64,000 nucleotides of DNA from Russula earlei (Eukaryota; Basidiomycota; Agaricomycetes; Russulales; Russulaceae). The notes below the pieces were generated by a model. It had not been told where the DNA came from, made no database searches, and saw only the letters and a list, made by a program, of their open reading frames with translations. Position numbers and translations under genes: made by a program. Below are positions 1 through 12,484 of the stretch, piece by piece (the first letter of the stretch is position 1; every line of letters starts with the position of its first letter). The stretch spans positions 85,888-149,887 of the forward strand of contig JAGFNK010000080.1 of NCBI GenBank assembly GCA_025769875.1, given 5' to 3'.

Positions 1-1121
1 CCGAGACTGCCCCGAGAGGATCATGGTTGTGGTTCGTTCGTACGGTTCACCGCTGTGGCCCACGCAGCGTCTCTAGGCAATTCCAAACGGTTCGTTGAAT
101 GGGTGGTGAGTGACTGCTGAGCGTTACTCAGAACTTCGGTCGGCGGTTGAACGAGTGACCTTTGTCCCACATCGCGCAACTGCGGCTCGTCGTCTACGGA
201 CTGGGGGGATGGAGGGTTCACATTTCTTATGGAAGTTATGCATACCCACCCTTGCTTTACGATAACTGTACTCCGTCAATCTCTGACTCGACGGAAAGCA
301 ACTGGGAAGCGTGTCGGGGCTTCTATGATCGTCGGCGATTCGTCGCCCCATACGGCATTTATGCTTACTAATCGCCCTCGCGACTTCCACCAAGTTCCGA
401 GTCACCAGATGAATCTGACCATTTGGCCCAACTCATGAAACATGTCCATCGCTGCTTGCATCTCCATCGCCTTCCCAGTCACAGCTCTCATCTGATGTCA
501 ACCAGAAAGAGCCCCCAGATCCGACACGCGGCTATCACCGATCTACTATCTCGCCCAGGAGAAAATGGAGCGTGACAGGGTGTATGGCGTGGGCCACTTC
601 GCGAGCTCGCAATTGTCTCTGAACCCTCCGCAACCTGCTCCAGAAGGGGCACCTCCACCCACCCCTTCAAAGCAGGCCGTTCAACTCGCCGTGCCGGCTT
701 CTGCGGTAACGCCACTGGTGGCGCGGACTACACCATTCGGCCATCACGCCTACCAGCTCCGGAATCTTTGCACTTTTCCAAAATGTCATACGACTCTTCG
801 GTTACTCCTTCCCCAACTGGGACAACGTTCCAGCAACAACAACAGCATCCACGATTTCGTGCGCGTGATGCCGGTCTACCCATCCCGAAGCAAGTGGACC
901 TCTCCCCACCGTCGCCGATTATCATTCATGACGGGCCGGACCCTACCACCGATGTGGTACCTGCTGGCCCAGCAAGCGCGACACTGCCGCGCCCCGCCGG
1001 CGTCTACCCATCGCCGTTCTCACAGCATGAGTCACCGCCAAGGCGTTCCGCGCGGCTTGGTGAGCATGTTTGGAGGTGGAGGTGGGGGACCCGCTGGCGT
1101 GAGTGAGCATGGACAGCTCAG
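1..1121 (+). pseudogene. KIN1-type kinase, broken linker region upstream of the intact 3' exons
   Basis: Pieces of the linker between kinase and KA1 domains of a KIN1/Par-1-like Ser/Thr kinase can be read, but in different frames. A Phe-Tyr-Asp-Arg-Arg-Arg-Phe piece lies at 321-341 (frame 3). A Ser/Pro/Gln piece ending in PPDPTRGYH lies at about 458-535 (frame 2). IYYLAQEKMERDRVYG-like sequence begins near 541 (frame 1). A Gln/Pro-rich stretch lies at about 708-1059 (frame 3), after which the reading returns to frame 1. From memory of the family, this is the order of linker motifs in agaricomycete KIN1 proteins. No intron with good splice sites explains the changes near 536 and 700, so single-base indels are more likely. 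The kinase catalytic domain would lie upstream of the window. A sequence with assembly indels would look the same. Confidence 0.45.
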
Positions 1122-3060
1122 AGTCAACGTTCATTCCTCTGTAAATGGACACGATCGACCCCGGACTGCTGGTCCCGAACTCACCACATTCTCTGAACAT
1201 ATGGAGGACGAGCAAGCGGCCGCCGCGACGGACGCTCCGGACTCGCCGCCGGAAGTCGTGCTGTTCCCTGCAACACCCCCGTCATCCGCAGGCGCCACAT
1301 TCGTCCGTAAGTTCGGCAACCTTCAGGTGGGTGGAAGCATTCGTGGTGCGGGGGACCGCGCTGGCAAGCGGACCAGCATCTTGAGTGGATTTGGTTCCCC
1401 ACGCCCATCCGCAGACCTGGATCACGCAGTCTCAGAGGGGGAGAAGAAGGTTACAGCGTCGCCACCGAACGAGAAAACGGAACTGTCCACGTCGGCACCT
1501 ACTTCCCCTACTGCGGGCACCGACACCGCGCCAGCGGCCGCTGAGGAGGATGGCGATGTGGGGATGCACGTCACCGCGACGGGCAGCATCTCACACAGTC
1601 AGACACAGCCTCTACACCGACGCGCAGCGACAATCCTCGACCCACAGGGCCACGCGAAGCGACATGAACGCAGAAGCAGTACCGGAGGTGCATTGTTGTT
1701 GAGTGTCGGTGGCACGATCGGGCGTCACCGGCGGCCGTCGACTAGCCACGGGGTTGCCACGGGACGGGCGATGCAGCTCGAGCGACCGTTCGCGCAGACG
1801 ACAGAGGTGCCAGAGGAGGATGTTTCGGGGCGCCGGTCAGGGCCAGCTCGTGTGAACGGTGCCGGGACTGGGTTCGAGTTGACGGACGGGGAGGATGAGC
1901 CAAATCCCAACGCGGCTGACAAGGACTTCAAGCCTGTGTTCCTGAAAGGCCTGTTTAGGTACGTGTAACTGCCCAATGTTGTCGCGTCGTCTTGCAGGCA
2001 ATAATTATGCGCGTGTCCTTGTCATTATAGTGTCGCTACGACGTCCACCAAGCCGCCAGCGGTGCTCAAAACGGATATCCGACGCGTGCTGGACCGTATG
2101 CAAGTGCAGTACAGAGAAACCAAGACCGGGTTCGACTGCATACACCTTCCCTCGATTGACATCTCGTCGCTGCAGGACCCGCACGGGACGTCGACGCCAA
2201 CGCCGAGAAAGCATCACAAGCAGAGCTCGACAGGTTCTGGCGACTCTGGAGGCACGACGAGGCGCATCGTTCGTAAGGCATCGAAGCTCTCCTTCGGCAT
2301 GAGCCGCAAAGACAAAGTCCGCGGTGAGGGGAGCATGAATGGCAGCCCGCACAAAGAGAGAGACAAGGACAAGGACAAGGAATTGCCTGGCCGTCCGTCC
2401 GTCGGCGGCGTTGGCGGCAACGGCGGGCCCATGTTCGGCGCGACGCCGAGCAGCGGCTCGTCTTCTTTCTTCAATGTCTCATCCAACACGCCGACCGTTC
2501 ACGCGGACGATAATGTCTCGGCCACGTTGAACGCAGAGGAATCGCCACGCCGCTCTCATTCGCCAGCGAGGGGCAAGAACCTGCCACCGATTCCGCGCGA
2601 TTTTGGTGCGCCGGCGACACAACCGCAGGAGCAAGAGCAAGAGCAGCTGCACCGACTCCTGGTGAGCCCCCCTCCAGCTGGGGAAGTCATCGACCGCGAG
2701 GTATGGGCCAGAACACGCTCTCCGTCAGGTTTGAGGTCAACATCTTCAAGGCTAGAATTCCCCCACCCCTCCAATGGACGAGTTCGTGTTGATCTGATTT
2801 TTCTCTTTCTCTAGGTCCCGTGGTTGCCATTACACGGCATCCAATTCCGCCGCGCGAGCGGAGATGGATGGCAGTACCAGATGCTCGCGATGCGAGTTCT
2901 GACGGAGCTGAAGCTCTGGCATCCTAACGCCCATATGACCAAGACCAGGATATCCTTCTCAACCCTGGGTTCTTCCCAAAACGCGCGCTCGACCTCGTCA
3001 CGCCCCGCCCCCTTCTGCCCTGCAGCATCCTTCACACCCCACGAAAACGAACTGACATGA
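1122..3060 (+). CDS. KIN1/Par-1-type Ser/Thr kinase, C-terminal exons with KA1 domain
   Basis: C-terminal part of a polarity/cell-wall kinase of the KIN1 (MARK/Par-1) family. The exon to 1958 encodes a Ser/Pro-rich linker ending in a conserved KPVFLKGLF segment. Intron 1959-2030 (72 bp, GTACGT...ATTATAG) joins it to the first KA1 half, SVATTSTKPPAVLKTDIRRV followed by a FDCIHLPSIDISSL-like segment. A Ser-rich insert of about 170 residues follows. Intron 2701-2814 (114 bp, GTATGG...TCTCTAG) then leads to the second KA1 half, VPWLPLHGIQFRRASGDGWQ and on to LTELKL. The stop is TGA 3058-3060. Both junctions keep frame exactly. KA1 domains bind acidic phospholipids and restrain the kinase. The split KA1 with a long insert is usual in fungal KIN1. 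Whether the whole gene works depends on the broken region upstream. Confidence 0.72.
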
Positions 3061-5162
3061 TACTCTACGTCTCGTACGCACAACATATGGCGCTCTCCTT
3101 TTGTTTTATATGCTTGTTACCGCGGCCTTCCAACCCCTCCACCCCTTCCCCACCTGCATTTTAGCGTCCTCACGCCCCCTGATAATTGACTTAGACGGCC
3201 GTTCCCTCCGAAACCCGCTGCCGCAGGCTGTGTGTCACGGCCATGCTGTCCTCCATCGTATCTATATTCTCCTAGCCTCTCTGGAAAGGGCTTTGTATGA
3301 TTGCTTCCTACTATGATCAGGTCTTTTTTTGGAGGGTTCCTTTGCTGTCCTCTCGCGTGTCGTACTTCACCACGTCAACTTTCGACTTGACATCATGTTG
3401 CGTGTGGGGCTGGCGATGTCCCGATCCATGTCATATAAACGAATTCCACGACAGATTGGGTGTGTTGGGCTTTCTTTCGATGAGCTACGTCTTCGCCCGT
3501 TGGATTTGTGTAATGTGCTGCTACGTTACATATTCAAATGAAATCTTTCTAACACTTGGGCGGAGACTCGAAGGATGTCTGGCAGTCACAATGAAACAAC
3601 TGGATGTTCAAAGAGATGACGTGAACCAGGTCATCACACGCGTCCTCTGAACGACACACCGACTCAACCACAGTATAATTTTTGTTTTTTAAACACTTCC
3701 TCGTGATTCCATGTCGTCGTCGTGATTGCCTGCGACCGATATGTATACGCGGCGAGGGCGAAGGGGAAGCGATGAAGCAACAAGGCGAGCGGCGCGAGCG
3801 GCCAACGAGAGTATTCTCAATGGAGTCGATCCAAAAGTAGAATTGACCAAATGGGGCGGCTCAAGCGATGGTTTTGCTCGAATCTGACCATGCCTTGTGT
3901 GGCTGAGCCGAGCCAAGATGGACCAGACCAGGCTGTGACAGCACTACTACTGCAATGTAATACTTTCAAATGATCAACACTGGCAGAATGTGATCATGTG
4001 GCTCAACCGGCGTCAGTATTCCTAACTTTTACTTTTTGAGCCTCGTGCAAGCGTGAGCAAGCGGGAAAACCTCGACAAGCTGCCAGCTGAACAAGCCAGG
4101 TCACATTTTCTAAAAAGATAGGTGTTTCGACAAAATAAAAAGTTATGGAAAGTGTGAAAAGCTACAAAAGTCTATGAAAAGTTACGTGAGTGAACTACTA
4201 TTTGGATAGGATGCACATTCAAGTTATAAAATCATTAAAATGTAGGCATAAAGATTGGTATTGCGGCGGCGCCAAAGAGTTCAAGTCAGTCACATGAAAT
4301 TGAGAACGGTCAGAAGAGGTGAACATACGAGTTAGGGAGCTCGGTAGCTCAGGGTAAATTCCACTTTTCATTTTGGGCGAGGGGCTGGGGCGATGCGAGG
4401 AAGGAGGGTGAGTGAGAGCGTGTGTGTGTGTGTGTGCGTGCGTTGTGTGTGCCGACGTGCGTGGCCATGCATGTGCTCCAGGACGCCGATCCGAGTCGGG
4501 GCCATCTTGGTCTTTTTGGAAAATGCTGGTGGCAAAAGGTGTCGATGGGGCTGTGATGCTGGTGTTGGACAAAACTAATATTTTGGTGGCTGACGATGCT
4601 GAGGAAAGATTGAGGCCGCAACGGTGACGGCTGGCGAGACTAGGCTAGTGATACTGAGACAACGGGGGCGATGGCAACTGGGGCTACAACGGTGGGCGGT
4701 GCTGAGACTACTACGGACAGGGCTGAAGCGGAAAAGGCTGAGGGCGAACCAGAGGCTCCAGTAAGCAGGGTAGAGACGACAGATGAAGTGGAAATGATGA
4801 GGGGAGAGACTGATGCACAGACAGGGACGGCAGCTGTGAGCGTTACTGGGGCTGCAACTACAGAGAAAGTGGAAACCAAGATGTAGTGGCTGTTCTCCTG
4901 GTGGAAGGCTGAGGGTGCAGAGGTGGAGGCGGCGGTGACAGCGGGAAAGAAGGCGATGGGTGAGACAGTGGGGAGGAGCTCCTGCTGTTCAGGATGTTGC
5001 ATAGACTCGACTCTGTGGCGTGACGTGCCACCATGAGCTCTGCAAAGCTGGGAACAACCTCCGCTCCAGTACTGTACTGGCAGTTGCGGTGTGGTGCGGC
5101 GGGATTGCGAAGCATTACACATCACGTGCGGACCGCAACATGACCAGCTATATGGCTCACCT
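3061..5162. other. Intergenic; no supported gene
   Basis: After the kinase stop comes T-rich sequence without a recognisable gene. A GT/TG microsatellite lies at about 4419-4456. 4640-5125 is Ala/Thr/Ser low-complexity in several frames on both strands, including a 161-codon minus-strand open frame with no recognisable motif. It most likely reflects base composition rather than a gene. Confidence 0.5.
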
Positions 5163-6115
<953 letters not shown>

Positions 6116-6279
6116 ATTGAGAGGGTTATGCTACACCCCACTCATTTTTCCAGCATGGATATCTAATCGCACAGACATGTTGCACAAACTACATGGTGGG
6201 AGGCTTCGCAAGATGAGGGATTATGATAAGAGTTTGCACAAGATGACGAGGGAGTAGACATGGAAAACATCGCCAGCTT

Positions 6280-7119
6280 TTACTTATTTTCTTCCGATTC
6301 TGCCTCGGGGTGCACGCTCATCGCGATGGCCCGCGCAATCATCTCTTCCTCCATCAGGTCCTCTTCCCTCTAACGTTCCTCAGTCATCTCGACGTCGGGA
6401 ACGGCGTGACCTTCAGAGAGCACAAGTGCCTGCTGCAGGTCCGCCTCTTCGCCTTTGTTGGTGGCGGCCGCCAGCTGAGAAGGTCGCGCCAGCGCACCGT
6501 CTTGACCAGCCGCTGCTTGCGCAGCCGCACCCGGTGGTGGTTGGGGCAGGGCGTTGGCAGCTGCCTGCCGCACCGCCTCCTCTTCCATGGAGTTTCATCT
6601 TGTGACTCGGCATCTGTAGTTGGACGTTGCTCTCCTCGGTGGTGTTCACATTACTCAATGACCTATGTGAGCAAGTCCTTAGATGAAACGAACCCACACA
6701 CGCAGACCGCTTTTCTTTCTTAAACGCTCGATGAGACATTGAGCAGCGGTATTGGCCGGTCACTCTCCAACGTCTGGAAAGGGAAAGTCGTGTGAAAGGG
6801 TTTAGGATAGGGTGAAGAGGGCACGATTTACCCTCGAGCATGTTTTTGATAGCACGGAACGTTCTGCAACGTCCTTTTCAACGATAAATTGCTCGGTGAC
6901 GAGGAGAACCATTGTGAGCATGGACATCCACAGAGCCTGTTTTGGTTTTTTGGCTTTTTTTTTTTTTTGGTTAGTATGCTGGGTTTTGTTGTCGGGTCGG
7001 GAGGTCAGAGGACAGAGGAAATACCATGGCCAACTCGGGGTCGAGGCTGGGGTTGATGCCAAACTCAAACTGCAACACGCCACCAGCACCAGTGCCGGCA
7101 ACACTGCCCACATGGTTAT
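6280..7119 (-). pseudogene. 26S proteasome subunit RPN10 C-terminal fragment, disrupted
   Basis: Minus-strand relic of the ubiquitin receptor RPN10/S5a. The exon at 7119-7025 gives a Gly-rich stretch and QFEFGINPSLDPELAM. Intron 7024-6937 follows in phase 0, then ALWMSM (6936-6919), matching the first ubiquitin-interacting motif (LALALRMSMEEE in relatives). The reading resumes at 6591 with SMEEEAVRQAAA, an Ala/Gln-rich linker, EEADLQQALVLSEG, and a C-terminal UIM-like MEEEMIARAIAMS, ending with TAA at 6282-6280. The 327 bp between (6592-6918) are flanked by the 6-mer TCCATG on both sides, as after an insertion. An in-frame TAG (6372-6370) precedes the last motif. The N-terminal VWA domain is missing: homology stops at 7119 next to short repeats. 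Confidence 0.72.
6592..6918. mobile_element. 327-bp insertion in the RPN10 relic with 6-bp duplication
   Basis: The segment splits the first UIM of the RPN10 relic. It is flanked by CATGGA (plus strand) at 6586-6591 and 6919-6924, so removing it and one copy restores the UIM reading. I see no clear terminal inverted repeats, poly(A) tail or coding potential, so its class is unknown. Confidence 0.45.
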
Positions 7120-7264
7120 GGAATAAGGGCTCAGTCTTGTGTGTAAAAGACTGTCTTCAGGTTAGTATGCTAACCTATGGAATAAGGGCTATGTACAGTA
7201 TTAGCTATAAAGAAATGTAAAGGAAGGTGTAGTACTGACCTCAGTCTTGTGTGTAAAAGACTGA
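7120..7264. repeat. Short direct repeats with hairpin cores
   Basis: A 24-mer starting CTCAGTCTTGTGTGTAA occurs at 7130-7153 and again at 7240-7263. GGAATAAGGGCT occurs at 7120-7131 and 7179-7190. The 24-mer contains the inverted repeat CAGTCTT/AAGACTG around an 8-nt loop. The cluster lies exactly where RPN10 homology ends and the retroposon target begins, so it may be the remains of a small transposon or a local duplication. Confidence 0.5.
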
Positions 7265-7279
7265 GGGAGAATGAAAGAT

Positions 7280-8204
7280 TTTTTTTTTTTTTTTTTTGGA
7301 AAGCGTTTATTCTGGTAGTTAAGTATGGTAACTACTCAGAATAAGTGTTAGATAGCAGGAGAAAAAGGTTCAGCCCTATCTAACGCGCTGTAGCCAGTGC
7401 GTGGACTGGGTGTGAGGGTAAAATGCACTTATGCACAACCCCATTAGGGGACAGTGTGGGACTCAGGGCACCTAGCCTGGGGGGCGGGGCTAAGGTGACC
7501 TCCTACCCACTAAAACCTCATGGAATGAGAGCCAGTTTGTTGGGAGTTCCATGGTTTTCTTGAGGAGGTGTTCCCAGGTATCCTTAACTAATCGGCAGGA
7601 CCCTTTATCTCTTATAATTTTGGTTGCAGTAATTTTGTTGTCGGTAAGTCTCATGTTGATGATACATAACCACCTTGTGCTGGGGGGTGGAGAGGGGGGG
7701 AAGTTGTGGAGGCGAGTTCTGTGTGAAGGGGTAACAAAGGGAGCTGAGTTTCATTGGATGAAAGGGAACTGAGGGTGGGGATTGGAAGTGAAAAGGCCTT
7801 GTGGTGGCATGGGTGTGGTGTGGTGGCATGGAGGATGGGGTAGGAGGGAGTGGTTGGCAGGTTGGCCGTGAGTGTAGCATTCTGTTCTCAGTGGGAGGGT
7901 GGGACATGGGAGTCCATTGTAGAGGGTGGGCGTGTTGACTGACCCAATGGGGGTTGAAGGCATGGTAGTGCAGGCATCATGTTATATTTGTATCACTGTT
8001 TAGTGGTAATGCTTTACTGGGGTAGGCAGTTTAATGTAGGGATGTAGTGTTATTGTCTTTGTTGGGGGCCGTTGTTGGCCGTGGCTCAGACGGGTGGTTC
8101 TGACCTTGCAGAGCCCACTGTTGTCTTCATTGTTGCCCATCCTTGCCCCAGTTTTACTGTGGGAAAATCTGCACTGGTGGTGGTAGTGGTTCAAGGAGCC
8201 CCTT
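7280..8204 (-). mobile_element. Retroposon (polyadenylated, non-LTR type) with 15-bp target-site duplication
   Basis: An mRNA-like unit lies on the minus strand. It ends in a run of about 20 A (plus-strand T run beginning at 7280), about 10-15 nt after an AATAAA signal. It is flanked by GGGAGAATGAAAGAT (7265-7279) and GGGAGAATGAACGAT (8205-8219), which are 14/15 identical. Poly(A) plus long duplications of variable length are the hallmark of target-primed insertion by a LINE machinery. The roughly 900-bp body is C/A-rich, has only short open frames (the longest about 100 codons), and shows no reverse transcriptase. It may be a SINE-like element, a non-autonomous LINE derivative or a retrocopied transcript. 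Confidence 0.68.
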
Positions 8205-8219
8205 GGGAGAATGAACGAT

Positions 8220-8760
8220 AACTAAATTCGAATTATTTACATGTACGGTCCAAATTGTCCGTTCATGTGGCACTTACACTGTGGGCCCCCCCCACTGTTA
8301 ATAAGGGATTTAGGTTGAACTTATTGGAAATGTAATCTAAAAATGTCTAGAATGTGAATCTGAAGAACAGTTAGAAGTTATTTACAATGTACACTGCAAT
8401 AACAACACAATAATCTGACTGGATATATTGTGAATACATTTGCAATGTAGATGTCTATAAAACCTGCATGTGTCCAAGGCATTCATAGACAATGATTTTC
8501 CATTTTCCATTTATAATGGAATGGCCAAAAATAATTATGATATAATTCCAATGATTCCTGTGACCTCATTAAGGAGATATTCCACGCGACGTCCAATTTT
8601 GGAACATTCCGAGTCAATGACTTGAGTCAAAAAGACTTAAGATGTTAAATTGACTTCAAAATCTTAACATGCAAGTTGCGATGTATATGAATATCGTGAT
8701 ATCTATTCACAACGAGTATATAACATTGCAATACATGTGGCCAACCATTAAAACCCTTCC
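8220..8760. other. AT-rich spacer; nothing recognised
   Basis: AT-rich sequence with short poly-C (8286-8294). It shows no open frame with protein-like composition, no terminal repeats and no RNA gene that I can recognise. Confidence 0.5.
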
Positions 8761-11700
8761 TCATAGAGGGGTGGCCAGAGGTACACACATGGCCAACAGA
8801 TGACAGAGCGTGCATGCAAGCCCCCACACAGATTACAGTTCCAGTGAAGCATGTCAGGCGACATGCAAGTAAGATCGTAAGGCAGTTGAGACCAGGGGAA
8901 AGAAGGAGGAAAGGAAAAGCAAGAAGTGTTCTCCAGCTCACTGACATGACACAGCTTGAAGGTCAGTGTGAGGCCAATAATACGTTGAAGTGGAGGCGCA
9001 ACAGATGGAAGGCGAGAGCGGGACAGTTGAAGGATGAAAGGAAAATATGAATGTGGGTTGGAAAGGTGGAGGAGAATCGAACGCATTGATGTCAATTTGG
9101 CTTGGGAACCACGCAGCACACAGGGGAGAGATATTCAGAACCAAAGATTTGGGGAGTGGGGGTACGAGAGATGCGAATGGGGGTTGGTGTGAGTAGGAGA
9201 AACAAAAATGAGGTCTGTGCAAGGAATCCGAAATGCGTAAGGTAAACAAGATTGATCAGTAGCAAACAAGTCAAAGAAAACAAACGGAGTTGGAGAATTC
9301 ATAGCAAAACAGAGGTGGAAAGGTAGTGTACGAAGTATTGACCGCAGTAATTGTGCATCATCGGGGCACTGAGCCCTCGCATCTGACTGTGGTGACAATG
9401 GCGAAAGGTGGAAGAACACGTCATACTGGTGGCAGCGGGGCGATGCGATGAAAGGCAATCAAGGGCGGGCTGGGCGGCAGGGGTGGAATTGCTATGTGAT
9501 GAAAGGAAGTTGATAGTGGGAGTGTGAGATGGTCGACGAGTTCACGAGGCGGCAGACTGGGAAATGATGAAAGGACAAAGAAGGTGATGACGTGGTCATT
9601 GAAGGTGCAAGGCGGCAGACTTGGAAACAATGAAAGGTCAAGAGAAATGATGACGTGGTCGATGAGGTGCGAGGAAGTGGGCTGGAAAGGCATGAAAGGA
9701 CAAGAAATGGTGGCATCCGCATTTTGAGAATGGTCTGGGAAACTGGTGATGTCATTCTTGTGAGGCCTGAGGGAAGGTGGTGGTGAAAGGAATGGAATGG
9801 AAAATTGCTGGTGAGGAGAAACGCAGAGGGAGAAACTTGATAGAGGGACGTGTGAGGTGTAGGAGTTTGTGTTCGTGGGGATCATGTCGGCAGTCAACCA
9901 ATACCCCCAGATCAATGACTCCATGGCCAGCGAGAATCTGCCTTACACCAGGTGATTGTATCTCCTCTGCCATGCCATTGTCACCCAGCCAAGTGGCATT
10001 GTGGTCTCAAAACCCTCCATGGAGAATGTTGATGGATTCCTGAGCAGTGCCTTGGTCACCATGGACAAAATCCATTCGCACAGCTGCGCCCCGGTCAGTG
10101 TTGCCATTGTTTATGTTGGTGGTGTGTTTGAGAGAGACGGGTGACACACCTTGACACCCAGACAGTGTTCTAAAACCTCCTCCAGCCACTTGGATAGTGA
10201 GCCGTGATGATCACCATATCTGAGAGACAAGTGCCCACCTTTGTTTTGATGTTCTCTAATGATGTAGGGTTGTCGACCTTTGGGGGGTGAACACCTGCAA
10301 GTGCATCAGTGGATAGAACTGAGCAGCATGATGAGGGCGGCGGGCATACAGAGTGCCCAGGCTGGGCCCTGTGCAGCATACATCGGATTGGCAGGTACTG
10401 CAATGAGAAAGAGCATTTGCCGAGGGGAACAAGCATAGATCGTTGGTGCTTGAGTCGAAGTCATAGGTGTAGAGGAGGCTTGAGGCAAAATGATGTCTGT
10501 GGGCGAAGGCGTTGGCAGAATGAGATGTTATTGAAAGTGTCATTGTCAAGGCAGGCAAGATGTTGACGAGAGCGTTGGTGGGTCCAGGTGTGAGTGTACG
10601 ATGTATCTAAGATGGGTGGGACCATTAGCGAAGACAAAACAGAAAACAGATCAATAAAGACACATCCTGGAAACAGTGAGTGGTGGGGCTCATTCGAGAC
10701 AGAGGTGAGACTTTAGAGATGGAAGAGAGCTGACGAGAGCAATGTACTCAAAGTGAATTCCGCTGCCCGACTTCAAAGATGAAGTCAGGTTTATTTACTG
10801 TGAAGACATTTAGTGCTAAGCATGGGTCGGCTGATATCATACTGAGGTGAGCAAGTGTGTTCCGAAGGTGGGTAGTCAGGGAAAAAAGGGTTTTGAATCC
10901 GCAAGACGATGTGTGCGCTGCTAAAACAAGGCTGGTGTACCATGGGCATGAGTCTAAATCCAAGAGAGAACAAAAGAAAAACACTGTAAGTAGTTAGGAC
11001 GTATGATCTGAAACATGGTGGGGATATGTAGCACAGTCAAGGGTGAGACCATCATGCCAAGTGATAGTGAATCTGAAGCAGAGAAAAGGTGGCTGGTACC
11101 AGAAATGAGATAAATGTACACTGTCAAAACAGTCTGGAACCCAAAAGGTGGTCGTGCATGTTGACGATGAGGGTGTTGGTGTGTTGTCAGTGGCGAGCCT
11201 AATCTAGGAAAAGTGAAATCGTAAGATCTAAACAAAATAAGCATATGTGGGATCAAGAAACAAGGCAAAAGTAAACCATTTTGAACGCTGCTCAAGGGTG
11301 GTGAGGGTGGTGGTGTCACGAGAGGCCTTTCGACCGTTTTGGGTTGGCCAGGGCTAGTTGGTGGTGGGTGATGGGCCATGAGTGTGAATGTTGACATCTT
11401 CTTGTGCAAACGGTGGGAAGCGACAGTTGAGGAATGGAACGAAGAGTGTGAATGAAGAAAAAACGATGATGGTGGTGGCATGCATGGTCATGGTCGTGGA
11501 GGCAAGGAATCCAAGTGCCTAGTGTTTGACTTGGTGCTGCTCACGAGTTCACTCTACATTCTGGGGAAGCTATGGGATGTGGAGAACACAATGATTGATG
11601 TCGAGATGGGATACTACGCTCAAACGGCATGGACGAGTTTCTTCTGCTGGCATTGAGACTATGCACATGGCAGCCATAGATGCGGGCTCATGCTGTGAAG

Positions 11701-12460
11701 CACGACAAGGAATATATCAAGTACATCAAGACGAGCTTGGATGTGTCACAGAAGACAATACAGAAGAAGTACATCTCGTCAATGTCATCATCCATGTTAT
11801 AACATTGCAAAGGAGTATCAAATTGGAGGGGAATGCGAGAGGTGAAGAGGGGAGAAACAGGCTGAGGCATCATAGGGAGCGGTGAGAAACATGTACCGAG
11901 TCTTATTGTCAGTGTATCAAAGGGACACAGGGGCAGAAACATTGTAGTGAAAGTGAACTAGGAGAGGACCATCACATGAAAGGAAACCAAAACCTGGGTA
12001 CCGTACTTGTGAATTTGAAACAACCTTAAGAGTCCTGCTAGAAGTCTGCAAAACGGGGACATTGAGGCGAAGGCGAAGGCATGATGTGTCGAGACGACAA
12101 GTCCTGGCTCCGAATGGTGATGGCAATGGCGTTCAAGGAGTGTGGGGGTCAGGTGGATTGGATGGACAACGTGCAATGAAAGGTGGCTTGAGACCGGGCG
12201 AGACAGTCAAGGCTCAGTCAAAGGCGATGGAGGAGGACACAGTGAAAGAGAACGCAAGGCAGGAAAGGAAGATGAGCGCAAAGGACGGATGTGAGAGATG
12301 AAAGATGAAAGACACAAATGAGGGGATGGCTCGGGCGCATGGTTGGTGGTGAAGGCTGAAGTGTGAGGGGAGTCCTTTGAGATGGTTTGTGGTGGAAGAT
12401 GTGGAAGGGAGGAATGAGAACCGGAGGAGAGCAGTAGAGCTACTGGGGGTGACATACAAT
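8760..12460. other. 3.7-kb purine-rich (plus strand) region without recognisable genes
   Basis: The plus strand is strongly A/G-rich throughout, so the minus strand gives long Pro/Ser/His/Leu/Phe-rich open frames (for example 9421-9924 and 10954-11481) that resemble no family I know. These are best explained by strand composition. About three degenerate units of roughly 63 bp (core GGCGGCAGACT...ATGAAAGG...GATGACGTGGTC) lie at 9529-9722. The style resembles the pyrimidine-rich LTR L3 elsewhere in the window, so decayed retroelement sequence is likely. The right edge (12455-12485) resembles a polypurine tract and LTR start. Confidence 0.45.
9529..9722. repeat. About three degenerate tandem units of ~63 bp
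   Basis: Three successive units begin at about 9529, 9593 and 9656. Each contains GGTC-GA-GAG, a GGCGGCAGACTTGGAAA-like core, ATGAAAGG and (units 1 and 2) GATGACGT. Units 1 and 2 are most alike; unit 3 has diverged. Confidence 0.5.
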
Positions 12461-12484
12461 ACTATGCCCCCCAAGTTGTGCTTG

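Noticed and set aside
565..1968. A single 467-codon open frame taken as one exon
   Set aside because: The part at about 710-1120 in this frame is Arg/Ser/His-rich and unlike the family, while the neighbouring frame reads a typical Pro/Ser/Gln linker, so the long frame is only partly real.
4409..4460. GT repeat as a regulatory element
   Set aside because: An ordinary dinucleotide microsatellite; nothing nearby supports a function.
4640..5125. 161-codon minus-strand open frame
   Set aside because: Low-complexity Ser/Val/Ala/Thr composition, open frames on both strands, no motif or start context.
9421..11481. Several 100-175-codon minus-strand frames
   Set aside because: Pro/Ser/His/Phe-rich because of strand purine bias; overlapping frames have the same composition and no conserved motif.
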